Of a stretch of 64,000 bases of DNA, positions 1 to 7,615 are shown in pieces (the stretch's first letter is position 1; every line of letters starts with the position of its first letter). The position numbers and the translations under genes are program-made. The stretch is taken from assembly GCA_039594205.1 (NCBI GenBank), contig JBCNNW010000005.1, positions 57,278-121,277 on the forward strand, in the 5' to 3' direction. The notes under the pieces were generated by a model, which saw only the letters and a program-made list of their open reading frames with translations, ran no database searches and was not told the DNA's origin. The stretch comes from Pseudescherichia sp039594205. GTDB taxonomy: Bacteria; Pseudomonadota; Gammaproteobacteria; Enterobacterales; Enterobacteriaceae.

Positions 1-798
1 CTGCGGCCAGGCCCCGGCGATATCAACCAGCGCTTCAGCGGTGGGGATCCCCCAGTCGGCAAAAACGCTGGCTACGCTACGCTGCTGCGCCGTTGCCGCC
101 CGCTCGCCCTCGACGGCAGCCCAGCTGGTGCCGCCCGCGCCTGCGACGTCAATCACGGCTACGCCAGCCTCGATCAGCTGTCCGGCCACCGTGCGGGAGA
201 TCCCTGCTCCCACCTCTTTCACCACCAGCGGAACGGGCAGTTCGCGGACCAGCGTTTCAATGGCCGTCAGCCGCCCGCGCCAGTCGCGATCGCCGCCGGG
301 CTGCAGTGCCTCCTGCAGCGGGTTGAGGTGCACAATCAGAGCATCCGCCTCGATCATCTCCACGGCGCGCCGGGCGTAGTCGATACCTCTCCTGCCGGTT
401 AGCTGCGCTGCGCCGAGGTTCGCCAGCAGCGGCACGTCCGGGGCCAGCTGCCGCAGGGTTTTATCCAGCCCTACGCCCGCATCGCTCTCAATGGCGACGC
501 GCTGGGAGCCAACCCCCATCGCAATCTTCAGCGCCTGCGCCGCCTCGGCCAGGTGGCGGTTAATATGCCGCGAGCGTTCAACCCCGCCGGTCATGGAGCT
601 GATCAGTAGCGGAGCCTGTAGCGGCCGGTTAAGGAAGGTGGTTTCCAGCGTGATGTCGCTAAAATTCAGCTCCGGCAGAGCACAGTGGGTAAAACGCCAC
701 TGCTCAAAGCCGGTACTGGCCTGGGTTACGGCGCGACGGGGGTCGAGGACGATATCCAGATGATCGTTTTTACGCTGAACAAGGCGCTCGTCCTTCAT
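1..798 (-). CDS. fni: Type II isopentenyl-diphosphate delta-isomerase (partial, C-terminus off the left edge)
   Basis: This FMN-dependent enzyme interconverts isopentenyl and dimethylallyl diphosphate, supplying the allylic primer for carotenoid synthesis. The reading frame is open from the ATG at 798 to base 1 (266 codons; the family is usually about 340-350). The N-terminus reads MKDERLVQRKNDHLDIVL, with the R-K-N-D-H pattern typical of type II enzymes, and glycine-rich FMN-binding segments follow (ISSMTGG, DVAGAGG). A good Shine-Dalgarno (AGGAG) precedes the start. It lies 62 bp downstream of crtE on the same strand, the crtE-idi order of Pantoea and Cronobacter carotenoid clusters; crtX, crtY, crtI, crtB and crtZ would be expected beyond the left edge. 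It is unrelated in sequence to the type I Idi found beside lysS in E. coli. Confidence 0.93.
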   Translation of the reverse strand, partial: MKDERLVQRKNDHLDIVLDPRRAVTQASTGFEQWRFTHCALPELNFSDITLETTFLNRPLQAPLLISSMTGGVERSRHINRHLAEAAQALKIAMGVGSQRVAIESDAGVGLDKTLRQLAPDVPLLANLGAAQLTGRRGIDYARRAVEMIEADALIVHLNPLQEALQPGGDRDWRGRLTAIETLVRELPVPLVVKEVGAGISRTVAGQLIEAGVAVIDVAGAGGTSWAAVEGERAATAQQRSVASVFADWGIPTAEALVDIAGAWPQ

Positions 799-860
799 TC
801 ATCACTACTCCTGTAATGTGGATCCATTGTTAAGTACGGCTTGAACCCGGAAGGGCGGTA

Positions 861-1784
861 TCAGGCGATTTTCATGACCGGTGACCAGTCGGCAAGGTGA
901 TGACCAAACCACAGATGCATAAACTGTCGGATGGACTCGCCCTGCGGACAGGCAAAGGTGAGGTGTCTGTCAGCGGAATCGATATGCTCGCGTAGCTTTT
1001 GCTGGGCCGCATCTGCGCCCAGCCGGTTTACCAGCGTCGATTTACCGGCGTCTTTGTTACGATCTTTGCCAGTGGCCGGATGATTGTCACGCAGATCGTC
1101 CAGCAGCTGGAAGGCCTGGCCGAAGTCGAGCGCGAAAGCGTGCAGAGTCTGCCGCGTACTCTCCGGCGACGCAGCGGCGATGGCGATGATTTGCAGCATC
1201 GCGCTGAACAGAATGCCGGTTTTCAGGTGATTGGTACTGAGAATAGCGTCGGGCGTACGATCCATGACCGCATCGTTGAGATCGCGAAACTGCCCCAGCA
1301 CCAGGCCCTGCACGCCTACGGCAGCAGAAAGCTCATTAACCGCCAGCGCGCGCGCCTCTCCCGGTAGATCGCGGGTAGCGGCGATCAGGCCAAAGGCTTT
1401 AGAGAGCAGACCGACGGAGGCGAGGATCGCCACGCTCTCACCAAATTTTTTGTGGGTGGTAGGCTGACCGCGGCGCAGCTCGGCATTGTCCATGCAGGGC
1501 ATATCGTCAAGCATCAGTGACGCGGTATGCGTCAGCTCAACGGCACAGGCGAGATCGAGCAGCGTTGACATGCTGCCCTGGTAGCGGAGATCGCGGGCGG
1601 CCAGCAACATCAGCAGCGGACGGATCCGTTTGCCGGGAGCCATGACGCCTTCACGCATCGCAAGGCTGACGATATCCTGGCTGTCGGGCTCAGGCAACAG
1701 GCCAGCCAGGTGATCGTCAATGGATTGTCTCATTACTTCAATTTCGCGATGAGGCGAAGCGCCCGCGTTACTGCCACTCACCAT
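861..1784 (-). CDS. crtE: Geranylgeranyl diphosphate synthase CrtE
   Basis: This trans-prenyltransferase condenses farnesyl diphosphate with isopentenyl diphosphate to give C20 geranylgeranyl diphosphate, the first dedicated step toward carotenoids. Counted from an upstream GTG at 1820, the first aspartate-rich motif DDMPCMD is near residue 105 and the second, DDLRD, near 241; the GKRIRP substrate loop lies before the first. The protein closely matches Pantoea agglomerans-type CrtE as I know it, including the C-terminal WFGHHLADWSPVMKIA. Start choice: the longer GTG at 1820 lacks a ribosome-binding site, whereas the ATG at 1784 begins MVSGSNAG, matching the usual start of that homologue (about 307 aa). 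It is the first gene of the crt operon, with fni downstream. Confidence 0.95.
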   Translation of the reverse strand: MVSGSNAGASPHREIEVMRQSIDDHLAGLLPEPDSQDIVSLAMREGVMAPGKRIRPLLMLLAARDLRYQGSMSTLLDLACAVELTHTASLMLDDMPCMDNAELRRGQPTTHKKFGESVAILASVGLLSKAFGLIAATRDLPGEARALAVNELSAAVGVQGLVLGQFRDLNDAVMDRTPDAILSTNHLKTGILFSAMLQIIAIAAASPESTRQTLHAFALDFGQAFQLLDDLRDNHPATGKDRNKDAGKSTLVNRLGADAAQQKLREHIDSADRHLTFACPQGESIRQFMHLWFGHHLADWSPVMKIA

Positions 1785-1899
1785 TGCAAGGTTACCCGCT
1801 GTATTGTCTTGTAGTATCACTTAACCGTAGACCGCGCGGATAGCTCTCGCCAGGTTCTGAAGTAGTTTTACATTGATTGCCGCATAAGATGCCCAGGCT

Positions 1900-2649
1900 T
1901 TAAATCTGCGCCATACCGCCATCAACGAACAGTTCAGCGCCGTTGATAAAGCTGGCTGCGTCGGAGCCAAGAAACGCCACCACTTTACCAATCTCCTCTG
2001 GCTCACCGAGGCGGCCCAGCGGCACCTGCGCGGCGAGGGCGTCAAACAGCCCCTGGCGATGCTCATCCGGCACCAGCTCGCCAAGCCCAGGGGTACGAAC
2101 CGGGCCGGGGCTGACCACGTTAACGCGAATGCCACGATCTTTCAGATCCAGCGCCCACGAGCGGGCAAAGTTGCGCACGGCGGCCTTGCTGGCGCTGTAG
2201 ACGCTGAAGCTGGCGGTGCCCTTAACCGAGGTGGTCGAACCGGTTAAAATCACCGATGCGCCATCCACCAGCAGCGGCAGCGCCTTCTGCACCGTGAACA
2301 CCACGCCGCGCACGTTGGTGCCAAAGATACGGTCAAAATGCTCTTCGCTAATGGCCCCCAGCGGCTGCATGTCGCCGCCCCCGGCGTTGGCAAACAGAAT
2401 GTCCAGCCGCCCGGCCTGTTTCGCAATCTGGGCGTAGACTGCGTCCAGATCCGCTAGCTTAGAGGCATCGGCACGAATGCCGGTTGCCGCCGCGCCGATG
2501 GCATCTACCGCTGCGTCCAGCTCGGCCTGGCGACGTCCGGTAATAAAGACCTGCGCCCCCTGCGCCGCCAGCACCTGCGCCGTTGCCAGACCAATGCCGC
2601 TTGTACCGCCGGTGACTAATGCAATTTTACCGTCGAGTTGTTTGCTCAT
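1900..2649 (-). CDS. SDR-family NAD(P)-dependent oxidoreductase
   Basis: A classical short-chain dehydrogenase of 249 aa. The Rossmann cofactor motif TGGTSGIG is at about residues 14-21, NAGGGDM (an NAG variant) near 88, and the catalytic YSASK near 150; the C-terminus ends INGAELFVDGGMAQI, as in FabG-like SDRs. The substrate is unknown. It precedes crtE on the same strand by about 115 bp, but a role in pigment synthesis is not indicated. The ATG at 2649 is preceded by AGGAATAAGA, a usable ribosome-binding site. The family is diverse, so function cannot be assigned. Confidence 0.9.
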   Translation of the reverse strand: MSKQLDGKIALVTGGTSGIGLATAQVLAAQGAQVFITGRRQAELDAAVDAIGAAATGIRADASKLADLDAVYAQIAKQAGRLDILFANAGGGDMQPLGAISEEHFDRIFGTNVRGVVFTVQKALPLLVDGASVILTGSTTSVKGTASFSVYSASKAAVRNFARSWALDLKDRGIRVNVVSPGPVRTPGLGELVPDEHRQGLFDALAAQVPLGRLGEPEEIGKVVAFLGSDAASFINGAELFVDGGMAQI

Positions 2650-2772
2650 CTTCTTATTCCTTACCTGTTTAATAGTGAGTATCGGGAGTGCCCGTCACCG
2701 CGTCGTCAGGGCATGGATGAACTCTACTGCGCATTGCATTAGTGAAAAATAGTGGAAAATAGAAAGGACTAT

Positions 2773-3543
2773 TTACAGAGGTGGATAATCACCGGTGAGG
2801 AGGGAAGCGTAATCCTGGCGTGAAGCCTCGCTAAAGCCGCTGATCAACAGCGCTGCACACAGGGTGCGATACGCCGGATCGCTCACCAGCTGGCGCAGCG
2901 CATCCCGCAGCAACGCAATGCGTGACGGTGGCGTGTTTCTGGCGGTAATCAACGGCAGTCCGGGCGCGGCGGGGCTTGCGCCAATCACCGCCAGATCGGC
3001 AACGAGCATAGGTGCATGGCGCTGGAGCAGAGCAAAGGTCACACAGTCGATGGCCGCAATATCCGCCCTGCCCTCACCGATCTCAACCAGCGACTGGCGG
3101 TGGCTACCGCTGAAAGTAACGTTATTAAAGAAGGTCCCCTGCTGCGCCAGCGGGGCAACCATCTGCATAAATACGTTGTAACCCGACTGGGAGTCGGGTG
3201 CGTTGCAGACCGCGCGGCTGCCGCGAAAATCCGCCAGCGTTTTATGCCTGTCGCTCTGGCGCACCACCAGCAGGCTGCGGTAGCGGATGCCTTCGCAGCC
3301 CGGAGCAGAGTAGTGAAAGCAGCCTACCGTCTGCACCTCTTTCAGCTGCGTGACCAGCGGATAGCCGCACGCCTGGCCGAGCAGAAGCGCGTCATCCTGC
3401 CAGTGGCTCAGCAGATCCGCCTGCGGCCAGACCGGCGTGACGGCAACGCCCCTTGCCGCCAGCAGATCCTGCACCGCCTGGATCAGCGCCTCGCTATCCG
3501 GGCGGTGCAGGTCATACATTGGAAACGCAACCTTATTGCTCAT
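2773..3543 (-). CDS. PhnD-like (phosphate/phosphonate-type) substrate-binding-domain protein without signal peptide
   Basis: The protein resembles the periplasmic-binding fold of PhnD-type proteins (PF12974): an early AFPMYD segment, a central DSQSGYNV loop and a C-terminal SDPAYRTL segment. No secretion signal is visible and no ABC permease or ATPase gene is nearby, so it is probably cytoplasmic or a sensing/binding protein rather than a transport component. The start at 3543 (MSNKVAFPM) is preferred over the longer frame from 3576 because its ATG overlaps the end of the desaturase gene (the TAA lies inside ATGAGCAATAAG), implying translational coupling. The ligand is unknown. Confidence 0.75.
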   Translation of the reverse strand: MSNKVAFPMYDLHRPDSEALIQAVQDLLAARGVAVTPVWPQADLLSHWQDDALLLGQACGYPLVTQLKEVQTVGCFHYSAPGCEGIRYRSLLVVRQSDRHKTLADFRGSRAVCNAPDSQSGYNVFMQMVAPLAQQGTFFNNVTFSGSHRQSLVEIGEGRADIAAIDCVTFALLQRHAPMLVADLAVIGASPAAPGLPLITARNTPPSRIALLRDALRQLVSDPAYRTLCAALLISGFSEASRQDYASLLTGDYPPL

Positions 3544-4507
3544 TACCGTTCGCCTTGCTAAAGCCGGGGTGGACATTGACGTTCACCGAGCGGCATAAAA
3601 AGTGCCGCAGCCACTCGCCGTAGCCGCGCACCAGAAAACCACCGTTGCGCTGCTGATAGCTCGCCCGATCGCGCAGATAGACGCTGCGAAGTCCGTACCA
3701 GGGCACGCCCGGCAGATCGTGATGCACAGAATGGTAGTTCAGATTCAGGAACAGCACCCGCCACGGCAGCGACGCCTCGTTGATCACCGAGCGCGCCAGC
3801 AGATCGTTATCCGCGCGATGCTCCAGAAACGATCGCACCTTCGTCAGCGCCAGCGCCGGATAGCTGACCGCCAGTACGAAGTAGAGAATTGAAAACCCAC
3901 AGTGCACCAGCCAGGCAAAGATTACCGCCAGCAGAACACCGTGCACGATCCACATCGCCATCGCCCGCCAATCCAGCCGGCGAAACGCGGTTAGCATCCC
4001 GACCAGCAGCTGGACGATATCCAGCGCCGGGGCCAGTAGCAGGCGACCGGGAAAGGTGTTGCGCAGGGTTATAAGCTTGCGCTGCCAGGGCGCATAGCGC
4101 CGCCAGCGCCACTCGGGAATATAGTAGGATTCGGGATCGTCCTCCGGCTGGGTGAGCAGATGGGTGCGATGATGCGCCAGATGCGCGTCCCGATAGAGGC
4201 CATAGGGATACCAGACCGCCAGCGGCATCAGCCCCAGCAGCTGGTTCACCCGTGGATAGCGCGTGGGGTGGCCGTGGATCAGCTCATGCTGAAGCGACAT
4301 GTACCAGGTGGTGAACCAGATCAGCAGTAGCGTGGCGGGCAGCAGCCCCAGCGTCTGCCAAAAGGCCAGCGTCGCAAACCAGCCGCCGTAGATCGCACCG
4401 AACAACATCCAGGTCGGCAGCTCGCTGCGCCACAGCCAGGAGCGGGCGCGCTGTTGAACCCAGTCGCGCTGCTGCTCGTGCAGCCAGCCAGCGGTGATTT
4501 TCGCCAT
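3533..4507 (-). CDS. Membrane fatty acid desaturase family protein
   Basis: A di-iron integral-membrane desaturase/hydroxylase of 324 aa (PF00487 type). The histidine boxes are visible in order: HELIHGH near residue 94, HLAHHRTH near 129, and HSVHHD near 262. Hydrophobic segments lie before the first box (LFGAIYGGWFATLAFW, LLPATLLLIWFTTW) and between the second and third. The family inserts double bonds or hydroxyl groups into acyl chains or carotenoid-like substrates; the real substrate is unknown. It is followed by, and overlaps, a PhnD-like gene, so the two are probably co-expressed. The carotenoid genes lie about 1.7 kb downstream on the same strand, but a pigment-modifying role is only a guess. 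Confidence 0.88.
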   Translation of the reverse strand: MAKITAGWLHEQQRDWVQQRARSWLWRSELPTWMLFGAIYGGWFATLAFWQTLGLLPATLLLIWFTTWYMSLQHELIHGHPTRYPRVNQLLGLMPLAVWYPYGLYRDAHLAHHRTHLLTQPEDDPESYYIPEWRWRRYAPWQRKLITLRNTFPGRLLLAPALDIVQLLVGMLTAFRRLDWRAMAMWIVHGVLLAVIFAWLVHCGFSILYFVLAVSYPALALTKVRSFLEHRADNDLLARSVINEASLPWRVLFLNLNYHSVHHDLPGVPWYGLRSVYLRDRASYQQRNGGFLVRGYGEWLRHFLCRSVNVNVHPGFSKANGNEQ

Positions 4508-4632
4508 CGTTTTCCCCTACTCCGCTTGCTCGTCAGATAGCGCAAACGATGTGAGAAAACAGCGGTAATGACAAAGAATTTAAATGGCTTAGCTTTTGCG
4601 CGGCGCGGCAATAATCCACCGCAGGATAGAGC

Positions 4633-4653
4633 GCCCGGTGGTAAACACCGGGC
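4633..4653 (-). terminator. Hairpin downstream of the aldo/keto reductase gene
   Basis: An 8-bp GC-rich stem (GCCCGGTG/CACCGGGC) with a 5-base loop lies 13 bp after the stop codon of the aldo/keto reductase gene. There is no strong U-run, so it may be an RNA 3'-end stabiliser rather than a full intrinsic terminator. Confidence 0.5.
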
Positions 4654-4665
4654 AGAGGGGAAGCG

Positions 4666-5619
4666 TTATGCGCCTGTGTTGTCCAGGGCGAGGATATCTT
4701 CAGGGGTCAGCTGAAGATTAATAGCCTCAACAAAGCCGTCCACATGCTCAATTTTGGTGGCGCTGGCGATAGGCGCGGTCACGCCGGGGCGGCTAATCAG
4801 CCAGGCAAGCGCCACCTGGGCAGGCTTGACGTTGTGCTTATCAGCCACACTGTCCAGCGCCGCCAGAATGGCGTAGCCGCGCGGGTTAAGGTATTTACCG
4901 ACGCCCTCGCCGCGCTGGCTCTGGCCCAGATCCTTCTCGCTGCGATACTTCCCGGAGAGGAAGCCGGAGGCCAGGCTGAAGTAGGTCACCACGCCAATAT
5001 TCTCCCGCACCACCAGCTCCTGCAGTTCACCTTCAAAGCCGTCGCGATCGTAGAGGTTGTACTCCGGCTGTAGCACCTGGTAGCGCGGCAAACCGTTGGC
5101 GTCGGCCGCCTTAAGTGAGGCGTCCAGCTGCGCCGCATTGAGATTGGATGCACCCACGGCGCGGATCTTGCCTGCCTTCAGCAGCTTCTCATACGCACCG
5201 AGGGTCTCCTCGTAGGGCGTGCTGTCGTCCGGCCAGTGGGAGAAGTAGAGATCGATGTAGTCCGTTTGCAGCCGCTTGAGGGAGTCATCTACCGCCTGCT
5301 CGATCCAGCGGGCGGAAAGCCCCTTTTTCCCCGGCTCGCCCAGGTCAGAGCCTACTTTGGTAAACAGGGTGATCTTTTCCCGTGCGCCAGGGTGGGCAGC
5401 GAACCACTTGCCAAGGATCGTTTCGGATTCGCCACCTTTGTTGCCCGGTGCCCAGGCAGAGTAGACGTCAGCGGTGTCGATAGCGGTCAGGCCGCGCTCC
5501 AGCAGCACATCCAGCAGAGTGAAGCTCTGCTGCTCATCAACGGTCCAGCCAAAGACGTTTCCGCCAAAAACCAGCGGCGGAATGTGTAATCCCGTCGTGC
5601 CTAATGAACGTAAAGCCAT
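4666..5619 (-). CDS. Aldo/keto reductase
   Basis: An NADPH-dependent (beta/alpha)8-barrel oxidoreductase. The N-terminus MALRSLGTTGLHIPPL carries the usual LGxTGL motif. The catalytic tetrad is visible as D (AIDTADVY), Y (DVYSAW), K (LFTKVGSD) and H (YFSHWPDD). The C-terminal cofactor-binding ASATKIEHV segment is present. The ATG at 5619 (317 aa) is chosen over the longer frame from 5718 because AGAGGG lies just upstream and homologues begin at this motif. The substrate is unknown. It is a single-gene unit with a low-GC region upstream. Confidence 0.9.
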   Translation of the reverse strand: MALRSLGTTGLHIPPLVFGGNVFGWTVDEQQSFTLLDVLLERGLTAIDTADVYSAWAPGNKGGESETILGKWFAAHPGAREKITLFTKVGSDLGEPGKKGLSARWIEQAVDDSLKRLQTDYIDLYFSHWPDDSTPYEETLGAYEKLLKAGKIRAVGASNLNAAQLDASLKAADANGLPRYQVLQPEYNLYDRDGFEGELQELVVRENIGVVTYFSLASGFLSGKYRSEKDLGQSQRGEGVGKYLNPRGYAILAALDSVADKHNVKPAQVALAWLISRPGVTAPIASATKIEHVDGFVEAINLQLTPEDILALDNTGA

Positions 5620-5872
5620 GCGCAATACCCTCTTTTTTGAGTTACGGTATAGGCAAGGGTAGACAAAACACGGCGAGGCATAAGCAATCTTTTGCGTATG
5701 ATTAGCAGAATCAGGCAAAACCGCATTAAATGTGAAAATAAAGCTCTATGCTTGTTAGATATACTTAACTTATAAATTAATTCTGCTAAGCAATAATGGT
5801 TTATTTTACTTATTGGTGAGAAAAGCTTAAGGTCTCTTTGTCACCTTGTTCACATTAAGAAGTATCCAGGCA

Positions 5873-6097
5873 ATGAAGAAAGCAGTACTTTTTTTACTAT
5901 GGTCAGGTATCACCCTATCAGCGATACTTGGCGTTGTATCAGCAGCGTTAAATGTTATGCTTATGCTTTCGTTAGCTTTTGGTGAGACTGCAAATAGTTA
6001 TGCTTATGGTTTTTTAATTGGCCGCTGGAGCTTTACGCTTATAATGGTCATCTTATTCTACGTTTTAAAACGGTTAGTAAAAAAATGTAGCTTATAG
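5873..6097 (+). CDS. Small two-helix membrane protein (unknown)
   Basis: A 74-aa protein beginning MKKAVLFLLWSGITLSAIL, with two clear hydrophobic segments (about residues 4-35 and 47-66) and a basic tail (KRLVKKCSL). A TTG at 5846 would add 9 residues, but the ATG at 5873 has CCAGG upstream. The gene is AT-rich compared with its neighbours, and the 14-base sequence gcataagcaatctt flanks it on both sides (5678-5691 and 6187-6200), which suggests local insertion or duplication. I recognise no family. Confidence 0.55.
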   Translation: MKKAVLFLLWSGITLSAILGVVSAALNVMLMLSLAFGETANSYAYGFLIGRWSFTLIMVILFYVLKRLVKKCSL

Positions 6098-6340
6098 CTG
6101 ATCAACTATTTTAATAAGCCATATCCAGTAATACAGGCTGCTAACATGCGCTGAATGTAAAATGCTTCCAGCCGCTTAGCAGCGATGCATAAGCAATCTT
6201 GTACCTCTCTTTTCCAGAGCCGAAATAGATGCTACGTTATCGGTTCGCTCTTAACGCCCGGACCTGCCAATGTAACGACATCTCAATTCTGACAGCTTTC
6301 ACGATCGTGCGGCACCTGCTGCATGAGGACTTCTGTTTGA

Positions 6341-7567
6341 TTGAGTACGTTAACAATGAATAACCTTATGATGGTTCTGGTGCAGGCGCTACGCCAGCAT
6401 CGCTGGCTATGCCTGTTTGGCGTCGCCTATATTTTTTCTTCGGTGGGTAATGGACTGACCCAAACCCTGATCCTTGGCCAGCTCCTGCGCTGGCATGCAC
6501 CGCCCTCAACCCTGACGCTGACCTATATGCTGGCTACCCTGCCTGGCTTTATCGGCAGCTACCTCGGGGAGAGGCTATGCCGACGCGTCTCTCCGCTGCG
6601 CCTGCTGCTGCTCAGCGAACTGGCTGGCATGGTGGCGCTGCTGCTCCCGGCATATGGTCTGATGACGCACAGCACTCCCTCACTGCTTGCTCTGCAGTCG
6701 ACAGAGGCGCTGCTGGCGGGGCTGTCATGGCCAGCGATGAGCCTGCTGTTTAAGCGGGGGTTAAGCACTTCAGAGCTGCCTGCCGCAACCGCAATGGAGA
6801 CAGTGATTTTTGCCTCGCAGGTGCTGCTGGGCACCGGTATCGGCGTGCTGCTTTTTGATCGCGTCTCCCCCGCGACGCTACTCTGCGCCGATGCGATAAG
6901 CTTTTTGCTTTCTGCCGTATTTCTGCTGCTTGCCATGCGTTGCCTCGGGCCGCTTGATGAGCAGCCTGATAAGCAATCTGCTACACAAATGGCGCTGCGC
7001 TGGCACGCGCTATCCCGCCGGCAAAAACGGAGCCTGCTCCTGCTTCCGGCGCTGGCTGCGGTCGGCGCGCCGGCCATGGCACTGCTGCCCGCTCTGGCGC
7101 AGCAGATCAGACCGGATGAAACTACCGGGCTGGCGCTGCCGCTGATCTTTGCCCGCAGCCTGGGTCAGCTCTGTGGCCCGCTTCTGCTCAACGCTGACCG
7201 GCTCGGCGAGTATGCCCGCAGCAACCGCTACCTGCTGGGCTGCCTGCTGATTTTTCTTACTGCTTACGCTCTGTTACCTGGCTTTTCAGCGTACAGGAGC
7301 GTCGCGCTATTGATGATATTTCTGGCACACCTGGCATCTAACATGGTCTTTGCGCTGGGCACTTTTAGCGTCCTGAACGACTTCACTGCGGAAACGGTGT
7401 CGGTCGCGAGTGGTAAAGCGTGGCGGTGGCAGGCGGTGAGCGCTGCGTTAACAACCGGCATCGCGGCCATCGTGGCGGCGCAATGGGGAGCGGCTCAGGC
7501 GTTATATACGGTGTCGTTTACATCGCTGACGTTGGTGATGGCGATTTTGGTTCGCTATCGTCACTAA
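6341..7567 (+). CDS. MFS transporter, EntS-like
   Basis: A polytopic protein of about 408 aa with some 12 hydrophobic segments and an MFS loop at GERLCRRVSPLRLLLLSE after helix 2. The overall pattern resembles EntS/MFS-3 drug or siderophore exporters, but no siderophore gene is adjacent, so the substrate is unknown. The start is ambiguous: the TTG at 6341 has GAGGA 11 bases upstream, whereas the ATG at 6356 has no obvious ribosome-binding site. It converges on gcd across a hairpin. Confidence 0.8.
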   Translation: MSTLTMNNLMMVLVQALRQHRWLCLFGVAYIFSSVGNGLTQTLILGQLLRWHAPPSTLTLTYMLATLPGFIGSYLGERLCRRVSPLRLLLLSELAGMVALLLPAYGLMTHSTPSLLALQSTEALLAGLSWPAMSLLFKRGLSTSELPAATAMETVIFASQVLLGTGIGVLLFDRVSPATLLCADAISFLLSAVFLLLAMRCLGPLDEQPDKQSATQMALRWHALSRRQKRSLLLLPALAAVGAPAMALLPALAQQIRPDETTGLALPLIFARSLGQLCGPLLLNADRLGEYARSNRYLLGCLLIFLTAYALLPGFSAYRSVALLMIFLAHLASNMVFALGTFSVLNDFTAETVSVASGKAWRWQAVSAALTTGIAAIVAAQWGAAQALYTVSFTSLTLVMAILVRYRH

Positions 7568-7572
7568 GAGGG

Positions 7573-7601
7573 AAAATGCTACGGGTCGGCTGACCCGTAG
7601 C
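7573..7601 (-). terminator. Intrinsic terminator of gcd
   Basis: A perfect 10-bp inverted repeat (GCTACGGGTC/GACCCGTAGC, loop of 4) at 7578-7601 is followed on the minus strand by ATTTTCCC. It lies between the convergent MFS and gcd genes and may act on both. Confidence 0.75.
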
Positions 7602-7615
7602 AGAGAGGGTAAAGA

